This document shows, one piece after another, positions 1 through 12,500 of a stretch of 64,000 nt of DNA. The notes under the pieces were generated by a model. It saw only the letters and a program-made list of their open reading frames with translations. It ran no database searches and was not told the DNA's origin. The stretch spans positions 136,241 to 200,240 of the forward strand of contig NMRA01000375.1 in assembly GCA_002633005.1 (NCBI GenBank), written 5' to 3'. The position numbers and the translations under genes are program-made. Positions within the stretch are counted from its first letter, which is position 1; each line of letters starts with the position of its first letter. The DNA is from Phoronis australis. Its lineage: Eukaryota > Phoronida > Phoronidae.

Positions 1-360
1 TAAAAATGGCCACTAGGTGGCGCAAACTATGTCGAATCCATCTGAAAACGGCAGGATAGCGTCATCTCACTAATAAGTGCCTACATACCAAATTTCATGA
101 AAATCCGTTAAGGACTTTTGAAGATACAAAGGTAAGCGTAAAAAACTAAAATTGCCACTAGGGGGCACACCGGTAGTCGGATCCGTCCGAAAGTTCGCAC
201 ATGCCGTCCCATTTATGAATGGAACATATGTGCTAAATTTCATGAACGTATGTCAAAGGGTTTTGGAGATAGAGCAGCGGACGCCGGACGCCGGACGCCA
301 GACGCCGCCCGGACGGACGGACGGACGGACAGAGATGACGGCATAATGCATCCACATATA
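1..360. repeat. Dispersed repeat with two tandem ~146-bp subunits and GGAC-rich tail
   Basis: Two diverged subunits start at about 8 and 153. Each opens with a 'gccactaggkggc' core and contains a shared 'aaatttcatgaa' block (near 90 and 236). The tail is simple sequence: GGACGCC units (about 279-308), then GGAC units (311-330). A short inverted repeat (gcggaaat/tttccgc) follows near 380-400. It lies in an intron of the minus-strand RTCA gene. Mobile origin is inferred from the structure; the family was not identified. Confidence 0.6.
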
Positions 361-697
361 AATATGTGGGCGCATAAAAAGCGGAAATCCGCGTTTCCGC
401 GGAAAATTCCAAGCCCTGATTCAGACCGCTATTCAATACAACTATTATGGGCCTTTTGTTGTTTGTTTGTTTGTTTGTGCTGAGATCTCGCGGTGACGCA
501 ACGTGGCATGAAAAGAAAGCTTCGCCTATCACTTAACAGGCTTACATTTCCGTGACTGAATTCGCGTTTTCTTATTTAACTAAGGCTTTGCTAGGACTAC
601 CTGATCAGCCTAATACATCTAAAATAACAAAATCCCATAATTGAAGTTAGGCTTTAAGAACATAATTATTCAAATTTTTGGAGTGACAGATACACAC
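1..697 (-). other. RTCA intron 3 (partial)
   Basis: Sequence downstream of RTCA exon 3 on the minus strand. I found no next RTCA exon here, so the intron continues past the window edge. It holds the GGAC-tailed repeat and otherwise nothing I recognise. Confidence 0.6.
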
Positions 698-841
698 CCT
701 GCTGTTTGAGTGTCGGCAGCATACTCTCCGCCTCTCACATGGACGGGGGTCAGCTGTACTTTAGTGGAGTTAACGTGACCGCCCTGCAATGTTCCACCAC
801 TGATGTCCCGTATCACTTCAAGTCCTTTCAAATGTTGTGGT
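698..841 (-). CDS. RTCA: RTCA coding exon 3
   Basis: Residues 49-97. The acceptor 'ttttcag' sits just above 841 and the donor GG|gtgtgta follows 698. The exon completes the arginine of PGLR|PQHL and ends in phase 2 within TAG. It encodes [16 protein letters not shown] and [14 protein letters not shown], strongly family-like. Confidence 0.93.
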
Positions 842-3087
842 CTGAAAACAGGCTTGCCAAGTTGTAGTTTTGAATTCAAAACAGAGACTTGCTACCTTTG
901 TCAAGCCTACGGCCATATTACTTCAATTTCACCAATCCTGGTTCAACTTGGTTGCAACATTGTTCCATCAAGGTTAATTCGGACCACCCTTTTTTCATCC
1001 AATGTTGTTCTGCTGTGCCATGTTCATTGTTAATCTCCATCACTCAAAGTATTCAACACAAACCATATTCTAAATGAATCACGTAACTTTTAAATTGAAC
1101 TAGTCCGGATAACGTCCAGGGTGCTTGAAAAAGTGGAACTAAAACAATCAGTGGTTTTCAAGCTGAGCATAAGTACCATAATGGTAAAACAAATAGTGCA
1201 GTGCATGAAAGGCTTAGTTTCCAAACTATGTACACAAAAGTGAATCTCAGCAATTTCATTCAGGTAAATGTAAGAGCTCATCGACTTGTCGGTGTATTTA
1301 GTCTGTAGTATGCGATTTTGACTTTATACCAAGCTGCTCTGAGTTGGATCACGTGACTATGTCCGTTAATGAGTAAAATTTAGCAAAAAGAAAGGTACAG
1401 GTGTACATCGTAACAAAAGGATGGTATGAATAAGATGACAAAATTCCGTTTGACATAAATGTCCAAAATGGAATGTCAAAAACGCTACTACAGTTTCCCA
1501 GTTTATCATATTTTTGTTTTACACTACTTTTGAATTTTTTCACAATAGTCACGAAAGTCCTATTTTTTGATAGACCCTTATAGACAAATGGAAAATTTTA
1601 AAAACAATTCCAAACAGCCTTTTTCAGAATAGTGCATAAAGTATATGATGTCTAAAAAGGTGAATCCGATCAACCATTTGTGATTCTGAGATACGATGTG
1701 CCAAAGTTTGCCAAAATTGACCATTTTTCGAGGGTCTTACACAACCTTAGTAATAAAGCAATATATTCAAATAAAACACACATTTGAATAAAACATGATT
1801 AGCATGCGAGTCATTTTCACAAAATGTTACATTTTACAGGTTCCATATCTTGAAATCAAAGTAAGCACTATCCATTATAATATGCCACTTATTGGTCACA
1901 ACTTAAAGTAACTAATATAAACAGTACCTCAACCCTGGTTTGTCTCTGCCAGCTCTGATGTTGTCAACTTGAATAGGCTTACATAAGAGACAGCTAAAGG
2001 CGGCTGCATTCCTCAGAATCTGACCTCCCTGCATAAAAATAGACGAAAGACTGAAGATGGCAGTTACATTAGATGCAGTTTAAACCAAGACATTCATACA
2101 GAAGATAATGGCTACGCTGCGATAAAGGGTAAGGCAGCTATTGACTGAAGAATGAAAAGGTGTTACTAGAAGTATTGGATATTTCCGGCCTTATGAAAAA
2201 TACATAAAAATTATGCGAAATAGCCCTCGTCAGGCCCATAAATTCCCCTCCAATGACTAAAAACTTCTCATCATGGTTAGAATCATTTAATCTGCAAAGC
2301 CATACTTTAAAATAGTCACCACGGGGGAGGGAGAAATTTTCCCCTCAATCAAAAAATCCATAGACACATTTCCTCTCAGGATAGCAATAAAGGGCCTTGA
2401 ATAGATTGGATATTGGATATAAACACAGACTGTCAATTATAGGTCAGCTGACCAAGAAAGTCGGGACCTTGCAGTCACAAGAAAACATGGCTGTCAACAG
2501 ACAACTTTACCTGCATGTGGCCAAGTAAACTGCATTGGTAATAGGGATGACTATTTAATTGTAAGGGTAAAGGCTCAAATAACAATAAACAGGATAAAAG
2601 TTTATTGATAGGCAAGTCTGAACTTAATGGGCTTTCTGGTTTTTTAGTTTCTTTTCATCAAAAAATTATCGCCACCCATGATGACCAGTTGGCAAGTTAC
2701 CCATGGCCATGAGGGACATCAATGCTGCCCCAGAGAAGACCAATTGGCTAGTATACAACAACCACCAACTGCCTACTTGTTTAGCGTAGGGTTACCGGTT
2801 AGAAATCCTTGTCACTGCAGTTACTTACTGATAGTTGTAGCTGTGAGGTGGCAACGTTTCAGTGAAATATACCGAAAGTCATCAGAAAGTCCAACAAGTT
2901 CTGACTCAGAGTCAGACTTAGTACCTGTCATTGTCAATAAACATTGATGTACTTTGATTCTTTACTCTTGAATTAAGTTAAATCAATTACCAGCATTAAT
3001 CTGTTATCAATGATTAGGGTCACTGATTAAATGAATACATACACCTTCAAGTTGACTGCCATCAATATGCACAGCATTTGTGGCCAT
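698..3087 (-). CDS. RTCA: RNA 3'-terminal phosphate cyclase, first three coding exons (partial)
   Basis: Minus-strand gene; coding exons 3043-3087, 1928-2028 and 698-841, all GT-AG, phases 0 and 2 joining cleanly, giving 96 complete residues. The family converts an RNA 3'-phosphate to a 2',3'-cyclic phosphate using ATP. Visible family marks: [15 protein letters not shown] at the N-terminus, then GGQILR (completing the EGGGQ motif across the exon 1/2 junction), [12 protein letters not shown], then [16 protein letters not shown] and AADTQTAG. The full protein is about 365 residues in human, so roughly three quarters, including the catalytic histidine region, lies off the left edge. It is divergent from DBT with 356 bp between start codons. 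An in-frame upstream ATG at 3189 would add 34 residues, but MATNA aligns best with the family start. Confidence 0.93.
842..1927 (-). other. RTCA intron 2 with dispersed repeat relics
   Basis: Non-coding. Bases about 1560-1745 resemble 18420-18605 in the DBT-ABCA intergenic region: both have 'tgatag...cctt', 'ggaa(a/c)attttaaa' and a closing 'ttttcgagggtc'/'ttttccgagagtc'. This indicates an old dispersed repeat. Confidence 0.45.
1928..2028 (-). CDS. RTCA: RTCA coding exon 2
   Basis: Residues 16-49. It reads [18 protein letters not shown], then [16 protein letters not shown], after acceptor 'tgcag' and before donor AG|gtactg. This is the conserved RTC glycine motif followed by the RAGR-PGLR motif. 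Confidence 0.93.
2029..3042 (-). other. RTCA intron 1
   Basis: About 1 kb without coding signal. A plus-strand ORF at 2678-2947 has no family match and lies wholly inside this intron. Confidence 0.55.
3043..3087 (-). CDS. RTCA: RTCA coding exon 1
   Basis: Residues 1-15, [15 protein letters not shown]. Splicing after GGT (donor gtatgt) rather than one codon phase earlier is chosen because it makes the family EGGGQ motif with exon 2 and keeps phase 0. Confidence 0.9.
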
Positions 3088-3443
3088 GTTAATTTGGGCT
3101 TTTGTAGAATACTGGTTTGTGACGGTTATTGGGCGTAGCAACGTCCATAAACGAGATACAGAGCTGCGAATTATTACGATCACCTGCACACTGCTGGTCG
3201 TGTTGTGGGAGTTTACATAAACAACACAATTAGAGTTTTAAATTCTTGTCTTTGTTTATTTATATAATCAATTTTCAAAAACTTTTGAGAATTGTTGTTT
3301 TATTTTTAAAAATTACTCAATTAAAATCTTTATTATGCAAACTTTTTGCGTATTTATTAAAAATCAATACAATTGGTAGTTACTGTTTTAGTTATTCATG
3401 TAGCACTTCGGGTCAAGGTCACGGGTACCTGTGATGCGAAGAT
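3088..3443. promoter_or_regulatory. Shared RTCA-DBT divergent promoter region
   Basis: The 356 bp between the two start codons must hold the 5' ends and core promoters of both genes unless non-coding exons lie elsewhere. There is no convincing TATA box. A nine-base match to the estrogen-related-receptor half-site (tcaaggtca) lies at 3413-3421, 22 bp before the DBT start codon. Bidirectional use is inferred from the head-to-head layout. Confidence 0.65.
3413..3421 (+). promoter_or_regulatory. ERR-type nuclear receptor half-site (candidate)
   Basis: Exact tcaaggtca, the extended half-site bound by ERR orphan receptors, which in vertebrates and flies control mitochondrial metabolism genes. The position just before a mitochondrial enzyme's start is suggestive; occupancy is not shown. 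Confidence 0.35.
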
Positions 3444-3500
3444 ATGGCAATGTTGGCCAAGTTTGTGCTGAGGAGCCGACTGCTGCGGGCTGTCACCAAG
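3444..3500 (+). CDS. DBT: DBT exon 1 (mitochondrial presequence)
   Basis: Residues 1-19, [19 protein letters not shown], ending phase 0 before donor gtagta. It is basic and hydrophobic with no acids, as expected of a matrix-targeting peptide. Confidence 0.93.
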
Positions 3501-6500
3501 GTAGTAGAATGCAATCTAATGTTACATGGTGCAATGGTACCGAATGTTACTTTTGATAAAAATTTTGTAGTTACTGTCCTATTATGTGTTGTGAAAGCGT
3601 TCCTTTTGTTAATCAGTTCGAGATGATTAACCTCTGGCTCTGACACTGTCTGTTGTTTAGTGTTTACTATTTGACTCACAAGCGTCCTCAGCTTCTGATC
3701 GTCCCCAATACATTATATGTAATACTACAAGGTATGGCACTCGGGACAAGGAATTCCACGGGTGCTTCAATTCAGCCATCCTTAGCAAACACAAAACTCA
3801 ATAAGTTTACATAAAACAGCTAGGCTTTCAATAAACCATTGTTTATTTGACTTGAAATTCATCGCTTTTCAGGTAAGATGTGCGTGTCCTTCGAAGCGGT
3901 CGTTGGGGTATTTGGTCAAGTGTGCACAATTGACAAACGCTTCCAGAATAAGCGCTCATAGATTCCACACAGCGTCAGGTAAGATAACACACTCACTTTG
4001 TGTTTAAAACCCGGGCTGAATGCTTTGTATCCAGCAACTATAATATCTTTCACGGGGTAGTTCTTCATAACATGGGGATTTTCAATGTGATAATGAACTG
4101 CTTAGGTTGAGTTTGATACAATCTCTTGCAGTACACCTACCGTTGCAATATATTGTTGTCTGCCTAATACACACGGTGTTAAATTAACTGTACTTTATTT
4201 AGAGAGCTCTGATCTTATACCCATTGATTTACCCCTCTGTATCATGTTTTCTTTAATAAATTGATCCAATTTTCATTTCAGCATGTTATGGTGAAGTAGT
4301 CCAGTTCAAGTTGTCAGATATTGGTGAAGGTATCCGGGAAGTGGAAGTCAAAGATTGGTAATCAATGAATTTTCCAACACTAAATTTCTTAGTGTACCTT
4401 AAAACAGTTCAGCCAAATATTACTTGGCTCTTCTCCGTACCCAATTCATTTTGAAATTATGCAAGTTCATCATTAATTAAAGAAAAAAGTACACGCCCAC
4501 ATCAATTTCTTTGAAAAAGGTATAAAAGTACAGTTTTTAAATGCTGATACTTGTCCAGTGAGGCATAAGTGTTTGTGCATGATGCACTGGTTCTGTACAA
4601 AAACACAATATTAATATCGTTTAAAATATTCCCAACCTCTTTCATACCCTTGCCTGGTAGTATTGTTTTGTTCGACCAGACATTTGATTTGTGTCTGATG
4701 ATTCTCTTTAATTAATTTTCCTCGCATTAGGCTTTTAACCAACTTTACATGGTTGCCACATTCAGGAGATGGGAACCACTCTTACCACACACTGCAAAAA
4801 CTTGTTCCACATACAGAAAGTTACCACTTTACTCCAACGTCATTCAGACGCTTACAAGGTTTGGTGGAGTCACCAAAAACAACACACAACTATAGACACT
4901 GAGCTGTGCTATTGTCCGTGGTATGTGAGCCAGAGTGTGGTTGGACGTCTGGTTTTGTTGTAAGCTTATTTTGTGCGTGGTAAGAGTTTTTGCAGTGCGT
5001 GGTAAGGTTGCGGGTGTGGTGAAAATTAGTTTCTATACATTCCACTGCTAGAAAAGTCTTGGTTAGTTTGTTGGAAATCTGTGTTCACCTCAACCTTTTT
5101 TCGTTTATTGCAGTAGCAAGATTGGAGTTTGAGGGGACGAGTTTGGCTCACTTGTATCAAGGTTAAAAAACCCAAAAAAGCTTTTGTCTCAATATTTTAT
5201 GGGTTGAAACCATTTTGAATCCGTGTAACCACATTGTATAGGGCAAATGAATACAAAATATGGCATGGGGACTCAAAATATGAGTGTGGTCATCAAATTT
5301 GAGTGTGGGGTTCAAAATTTGAGCACGCTCAAAAAGCCTACTAGTGAGAACCCGTCTTTTGGTAAATTGTTCTGTCCACCAACTGTTCAAGAATGTAAAA
5401 CGACTAATAGGTCAGTGCAATAAGTGAGGTGGACATTCTATGTAATTATACAAATCATTTCACTTTTTTCTTCAGGTTTGTAAAGGAAGGCGATGTTGTC
5501 GCTCAATTTGACAGCATTTGTGAAGTGAAGAGTGACAAGGCATCTGTCACCATTACAAGTCGTTACGACGGCGTCATTAAGAAGCTTTATTACGATATTG
5601 ATGACATCGCCCTTGTAGGTCAACCTCTGGTTGACATTGAACTGAGTGAAGGAGTATCACGTAAGTCTGTGTGCAGTCTCTCTCAATGTGGGCAGAGAGT
5701 TACACTACATGCAGTGTAAAAGTATTCAGACAAAATTACCCAGAATTCTCTATTATGGCAGCCTGGCAGAAGACAAATTCAACGTCAGAGTAGCATGTCC
5801 TTATGACAGACAATGGTGAGGAATTGAATGGAAAATTAGTAAGGTGGCCAAGTCATTCTGTTATTAGATTTTTGCTTCCCCAATAGTTATTAAAAGTCAC
5901 TTTACTGTTATAAAAAGATTCTGAATTAGAAGTCATGATGGGAGGTGGTCTAATTACTTTTGTCTTGAACTGTAAATGTTGTATTGAAAATTATATGGCA
6001 GCCATCTTGTATACAAAGGTGGTTAAACACGAGGTAGTATTTGTCTTTTGACTTGTTGTATGCATACTCGCTCAGGTTCTTAGTTTACACCTTTGTTTGT
6101 CTAATGGTGAACACTTTAAAGATGTATTTGCATGCTCCTAACTATATTTAATGCATTGCAGGAACTAAATGGCAATGCTATTTTAACATAATCAACGCTA
6201 AACAAAGTGCAGTTGTATTCAATGACAACTTGTAAATGTGAAAACAAAAAAATTGTACAAACTGGTGACCTTTGCACTAATGACGTACCTCGTGGGCTCC
6301 CATAGCCCACATCATGCTGTGTTATTTCCTAGTACCACGTCACGGTACTTACTGGACACTTGTCAGTAATTTACAGCGGATCATTTTTGCCGCAAATCTC
6401 GTTCTGAAGAACATTTGGCAATTTTCAATCTGCTTCATATTCATATTGTTGCTAATGATATGTTTGTAATTAATGTGGCCCAGCAACCACAGAGATATAA

Positions 6501-9500
6501 AGGAATTAGCCTGCAAGTCCCACTTCAAGCCATGTTTCTGTCTCGTCAGATTCATATGGTTAGTGCACTTCAATATGTTGGACAAGTGAAACTTTATTTT
6601 GTCAACAAGGCGTGTTTACTTTATTATGTTTTGTACGCTACGAGTCTACAGCAGTGATAAAACAAGACTCCAGTGATTTGTTTAGCATGAATAAAATCAG
6701 CAAAAAATAGAAAATTGTTCATTGATAATAATTTTTGTTCAAAATTGAAGAGAAAATACAGTTAGCATTCAAGTTTACATGTTGAGTGATGATCAAAGTT
6801 AGGTAAAATAATGATCCAATTACTCACACTATCGTATCAACTGTGTATTATGCAACTCAGATTCAATCCCAAAGAATCTACCCTTACCTTTCTCTTAATA
6901 TCAACAGAGTCTGCAGATGTGTTTTGTATAAAATAAACGTTAGATCATAACCATTTTCTCATTTATGTTAGCCATATATTACTTGAGCTGGGTCTAGGAT
7001 GAGAAGCAGGTGCTCACAATGGTATGAGATGCACAATTCATAGCATGCAAGTTTAACCTAAAAATAACCAATCTCTGACACTCAATATTGGGGAGTCTGT
7101 CGAATCTTTGACTGTAACAATTACTCTTTCAGTATCATATGATAGTTTGCTCTTATCAATAAGCAGTAACTAAATAAATTTAAAATAAATCAGATGCAGA
7201 GAGAAGTCTGCTGTGTCATCCAGCAAGTGAGCTGGGAAATGTGCTGCCTTCTTTACAATTCTTTTATTCCTAACTGATGATTAGTTGATTGTCCTTGACT
7301 GTTCTCTTTTGGGATTTGTTGATTTCAATTGATTGTTTTCTGTTCTCATCTGTGATTTGTTGATTGCCTTGGGTTGTTTGTGTTATTGCTTGTGATTTGT
7401 TGATTGCCTTTGACACAATTTGTGTATTGGCCTGGACCACACTTTGTTCTCTTTTACAATCGGTTGGTTGTCCCGGACTGTTCTTTGTTCTCACTTGTGA
7501 TTGGTTAATTGCAGCATCAAGGACAGAAGGTCAAGTAGATGAATTACCTCATGACATGACAACAGACATAGAGGAACAACAAACCACACAGACAGTGAAG
7601 GGACTGAAAGTGTTGGCTACACCTGCAGTTCGAAGAATAGCTAGAGAGTATCAAGTAAGTTGTGTGACAATTAGAAAAATTAATTGGTTTTAAATTTAGG
7701 TATACCTAGGGATAGCTACCTAGCAACAGGAAGGGTCAAAGGCAAAGACACACCTTCAATCGAGAGATGTTTGAGTCTGCTTAATAAGGTCTCTTTTTAT
7801 AAAAAATTCTTCAAATAAACAAGGTTTAGAATAATTGCTAATTTTAGTTACCCTGATACATGGTGGAGAACATTGAATAAAATGACTTTCAACTGTTCGA
7901 AAGACACAAAAGAACATTGGTTCCAATACTGTGTAATTCACTGAATACTGCCAGCCAACTAATTATTTGCATATTAAATTAAAATAGAAACATATGATTT
8001 ATGCTCTTTTTGTGGAGAGCACAGTGAAAATATTCATCATCCAGTGAATGTTGTCCTGTCTCCCATTTCTGGCTCCTGTTTGCTGAATGGTTAAAACAGA
8101 CATATCTTGTAAATTTCCATGTGGACAAAGTAAAGATGTTTTTTGGGAAACACTCAGTGGGAAAACTGAAACAAAAACCTGTTGATAATATTAACAAAAT
8201 ACCATGTCAGTTCATTAAAAACTCAATTTATAAAATGTCTGTTAACTTTGTCAAGTTACGTTCTGAAGATAATGTGGTAGTTGTTGATTATTCATGATTG
8301 TAAATTATGTTAATTACATTGTGTTCTATTGTAATTATTTTATGTTTATGTTAGAGCGATATAAATGCATTGCAACAATAAATGCTTTCATTAACTGCAC
8401 GCTAATGCGCATTTATGGGCAAAATTTACTGAAATTTGCTGGATACTAGCACCACCTCCCCCCCCTCCCAGTATTGGTTATCACATCTACTTCCTGATGA
8501 TACAACCTCAATGCATTATGACACGTCCTTACTTACTCTTATGTTAGTTAAACCCTGTCAACACATCCCCTCCACCAAATCAACTCTCATACTGATGCAA
8601 GTCTCTATTCATATGTTAGGTTAACCTCAGTGAAGTGAGTGGATCAGGTAAAGATGGACGTATACTCAAGGAAGATATTCTGGCATTTGTACAAAAGGCC
8701 ACAGGTGTGACGACCCCAGGTACTCTCTGTTACAATCTGATGAATGCAGATGTGCCATATTCCTATTTATTTTTTTTTTGTGAAATTTAGTTCTTACTTG
8801 GCACCTCTCATCTGATATCTACCTCAAAATGAATGAGGTTAAATTTTCTTCATTGGTCTTGCACAGATATTTCAGTTTTTAATGAGTCGTTTCATATTTC
8901 AAATCATCTTAGGCTTATGCTAGGCTATCTCAGTCTCAGAATTCCACAAAAAATTGTACGTAACTTGCAAAAAATAGCTGTTACTTTCCACTTTTTCTAT
9001 TGAATCCAAAATCTGTCAAATGTGTTTTAGAAAATACCTTAATTGCGTTAATCTTTTTAAGATTGGGGTATTCTGATCACATTCTTATTGAAAGTCGTTT
9101 TAATCAGATTTTTCCCAACTTTTAATGGAGTTTGTGTTTCTTGGGAATGTTTTTACGTCGACTGTAAGCCTTCTCTTACCACACTAAAGTGTTACCCCAA
9201 CTAAGATCTCATCTTGCACTTCTCTTTCAGATGTCTCGCCACCCGTGATGCCTCCTGAGATCAAAGTACCCGAGCCAAGTGCTCCTGCCCAGACCCCATC
9301 TGCAGTTGTGCCCCCTAGAGTGCGAGTCGTGACTCCCATCGGGCAGGACCGCACGGAGCCAATCCGCGGTGTACGCAAAGCGATGGTGAAAACAATGACC
9401 GCGTCAACACTAATCCCTCACATGGGTATTCTAGATGAGGTGGATATGACAGAACTGGTACACATGAGAAATGAGTGGAAAGAGACGGCTGAAGCCAGGG

Positions 9501-12500
9501 GGGTCAGGTTCTCCTTTATGCCTGTTATTCTCAAGGTAGGGTACNCACAATGTTCGTTTACTCAATCATAGATCATTGACAGTGGATTCTCAGGTCTGAT
9601 ATTTTGTTATGAAATTCACAGCAGAGGCACCTCTTACATCCTGTACTTCCAATTAGTCTATTGGTATGGGAAATTCTTGCTTCTATTTTAATGCCTGGCA
9701 ACACTGTGACAAAAGAAAGCATTTCAGCTTTGAAAAGCTGTTCATCTGCATCCCTTTTGTAAAATCGCTGATTCAAGTTGAGTAATTTTTGCAGTAATTC
9801 AGGAAGTGCAGTTGCACAATTCAAATTCTAGTGACACACATCATAGTCAGCAGGCATACATACAGTAAAACAGGCCAATTCTGAATGTGCTGTTTTGAAA
9901 CAACTTCACAGATCTTGTGTACTGAGAATATACAGAGACCATGTCCTTTACTCTACGATTCCATTCAGTATACACAGATCATTCAAGACTTGGGAAGACT
10001 CGTTATGCCGTATGGCTCTTGGGTTTATTCATAAAGTTTCGTTAAATCTCAATAACAGGTACATCAACAGGGTGGGTTGTCCAGTCCTTTCAATCGCTGT
10101 TTTGTGATCATGATTTTTATGAAATACTGGAATATTGTGTTTCTAGGCGGTTTCCATGGCTCTGCATCATTACCCTATACTGAACGCACAACTTGATGAC
10201 AAGTGTGAAAATGTCATATACAAGGTAAACTAATGTTGATCAAGTATTGTTCTAGGTAATGCCATGAAAAGAATGCTTTCAATTGTTTCCTATCTATGGG
10301 GTTTGTTGATACTCAATGAGCCTATTTGAAGGCCACACAAACAAAATTTTGTCAGTGGTGGTTGTGTAACCTGTTTCCAAAAAATAATTCAATTACAATT
10401 CATAATTATTGTTACTAGGTTTAGTTAGGTCTCGCATTGTTCCCATTAATGTATTTAACTTTGAAGTAAAATGTTATGTCCAACGAGTTAATACCAAGAA
10501 TGTAATATGTTTTTCTGTAGTACAAAATACTCAGTTTTCTTCTTGCTGTGTTTCCAGTTCCTTGGGTGCTTTTTTTAGAAATATGGTGACTGTCTTTCCA
10601 TTGCAGGCCTCTCACAACATTGGGTTTGCTCTGGACTCGGCTGCTGGACTATTGGTACCCAACATTAAGAATGTGGAGCAGTTAACAGTCTTTGAAGTGG
10701 CTCAAGAGTTACACAGACTCGTGGAACTGGGGAGGGTGGATAAACTGGGCACTGAAGACCTGACAGGGGGGACGTTCAGTATATCTAATATTGGCTCTGT
10801 GAGTTGGCAATATTCATTTTGTGTTTTTATTTTCCATTTTTTGTTACGCTTTTATGGGAGTCTAGAAAATTGTGCAATTTTTTTAAATCACAGTAATGAC
10901 TGATGGCATTTATATGAAACTTTCAAATATGATTTTTTGAGCACTGTTCTCCAAAACGCTGTTAGGAAATGTTTTTAAGTTGTTCTGCATTTATATGAGG
11001 GGCTGTGTCAGAATAAGAGGGCTTCTGTGATTTTTTTTAATTAAATGAAAAAACTCAAAAGTTGCATATGATGAAAACAAAACAATATTTTAGAAAACTA
11101 AATCTTTTTGGAACTCATCCTGTTCATGTTACTAATACCTTTATTTTTTGCTAAATGCTTCTAAAAAGACATAGTCACGTGACCCATTTAATGGCAGACT
11201 GATTAAAAGTCAAAAATGGAATTCTTCAGGCTTTCTACTTTGTATACAGAAAATGTATACTTGTGCTGGGTTATAATCTGATGGATTTGTAGATATTTGG
11301 CTAAATAAATGGACTTGTCAATGAGGTTTTACATAATTATTAATTTAAAAGGATGGTAACCAGGATCTGTGGTCTACTCTTTGTACTCGCAATCGAACTC
11401 AGAATTATTTTCCAGTATTTTTCCATTCTACTTTTGTGTGAACTCATGATAAGTGTGTATTATTCTGTTCCCAAGTACATCATGGTTTATTCGTATGAGT
11501 TTCTCGTTCAAACTTGCACTTGATGACCCATAGATTCTATCTACATACCGAGCAAAATTCTGAGATCTTGAGTTTCTAATCATAATTTTGAGTTGAAACT
11601 CAAGCAGTTATGCTCGGGTCATCAAGTGTAAACTAGGATTAGACAGTTATACACATAAGCCATTATTTACTAGAGTATAGAATAACTCATCTTAAGTTTT
11701 TATAAAAGAAAAATAGAAATTGCCAAGAATAATATCAAGTTTGATTTTTAATAAGATTGTACCTGAGCCCTGTTCAGTGCGAATGGCCCTTCTGACATTG
11801 CAAGGTTTCATAAAATATATAATCATACATTTGTGAATATCCAGGTATCAAATGAGTATTATTAACAGGGCAGAGGGATGTTTAATGCATCTAGCGCAGG
11901 CTCGGTGATTTTCGGCTCTTTATGACCATTTTGGTATCGAGTTTTTGTTGTCTACATGACGGGGCATGTTCAGTACATTTAGTACATTACGTCTGGGGAG
12001 TGGACGCATGGACTGTTTGTGAGCTTAGTATAGCCTCGCATTCACTGGTATACTGGAAGCTTACTGTGAACACTAAACTAATTGTGTATAGGCCTACTTA
12101 AAAAGATTCTGACATGTAAAGTCACATCATGATTTTTGATATTTCGTATATTGGAGTCTGTGTCATGAAAAGTGTCTTAAGACTTCTAAGTCAGAAATTT
12201 GCTCCACATAACTTTTTCTTAATAATTATTTCATCTCACTTTAATCAAAAATACAAAGTCTCTGAGAACGTACACATGACTGCTAGTTACTGAGATAGTT
12301 TCTATAATTTATTTCTAGACTGTAGTGCACTCATAATTACTTGACTAAACCTTTGGGAAGAGGGAGCATAAGACTGAATTTCTGTCTTAAGTCTTAAATC
12401 GTGTTTCATGAAATGGATCCCTGGTGTTGTATTAATGGCTGTACTAGTGTTGACCATTTTCTCCCCAACAGATTGGGGGTACTTATGCCCGCCCTTGTAT

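Noticed and set aside
2678-2947. 89-residue plus-strand ORF with an acidic, serine-rich end
   Set aside because: Lies inside RTCA intron 1 on the other strand and matches no family; low complexity at the end explains its look.
9545-9545. Single n in DBT intron 7 as a third haplotype seam
   Set aside because: Sequence after it does not repeat sequence before it, so it is just one unresolved base.
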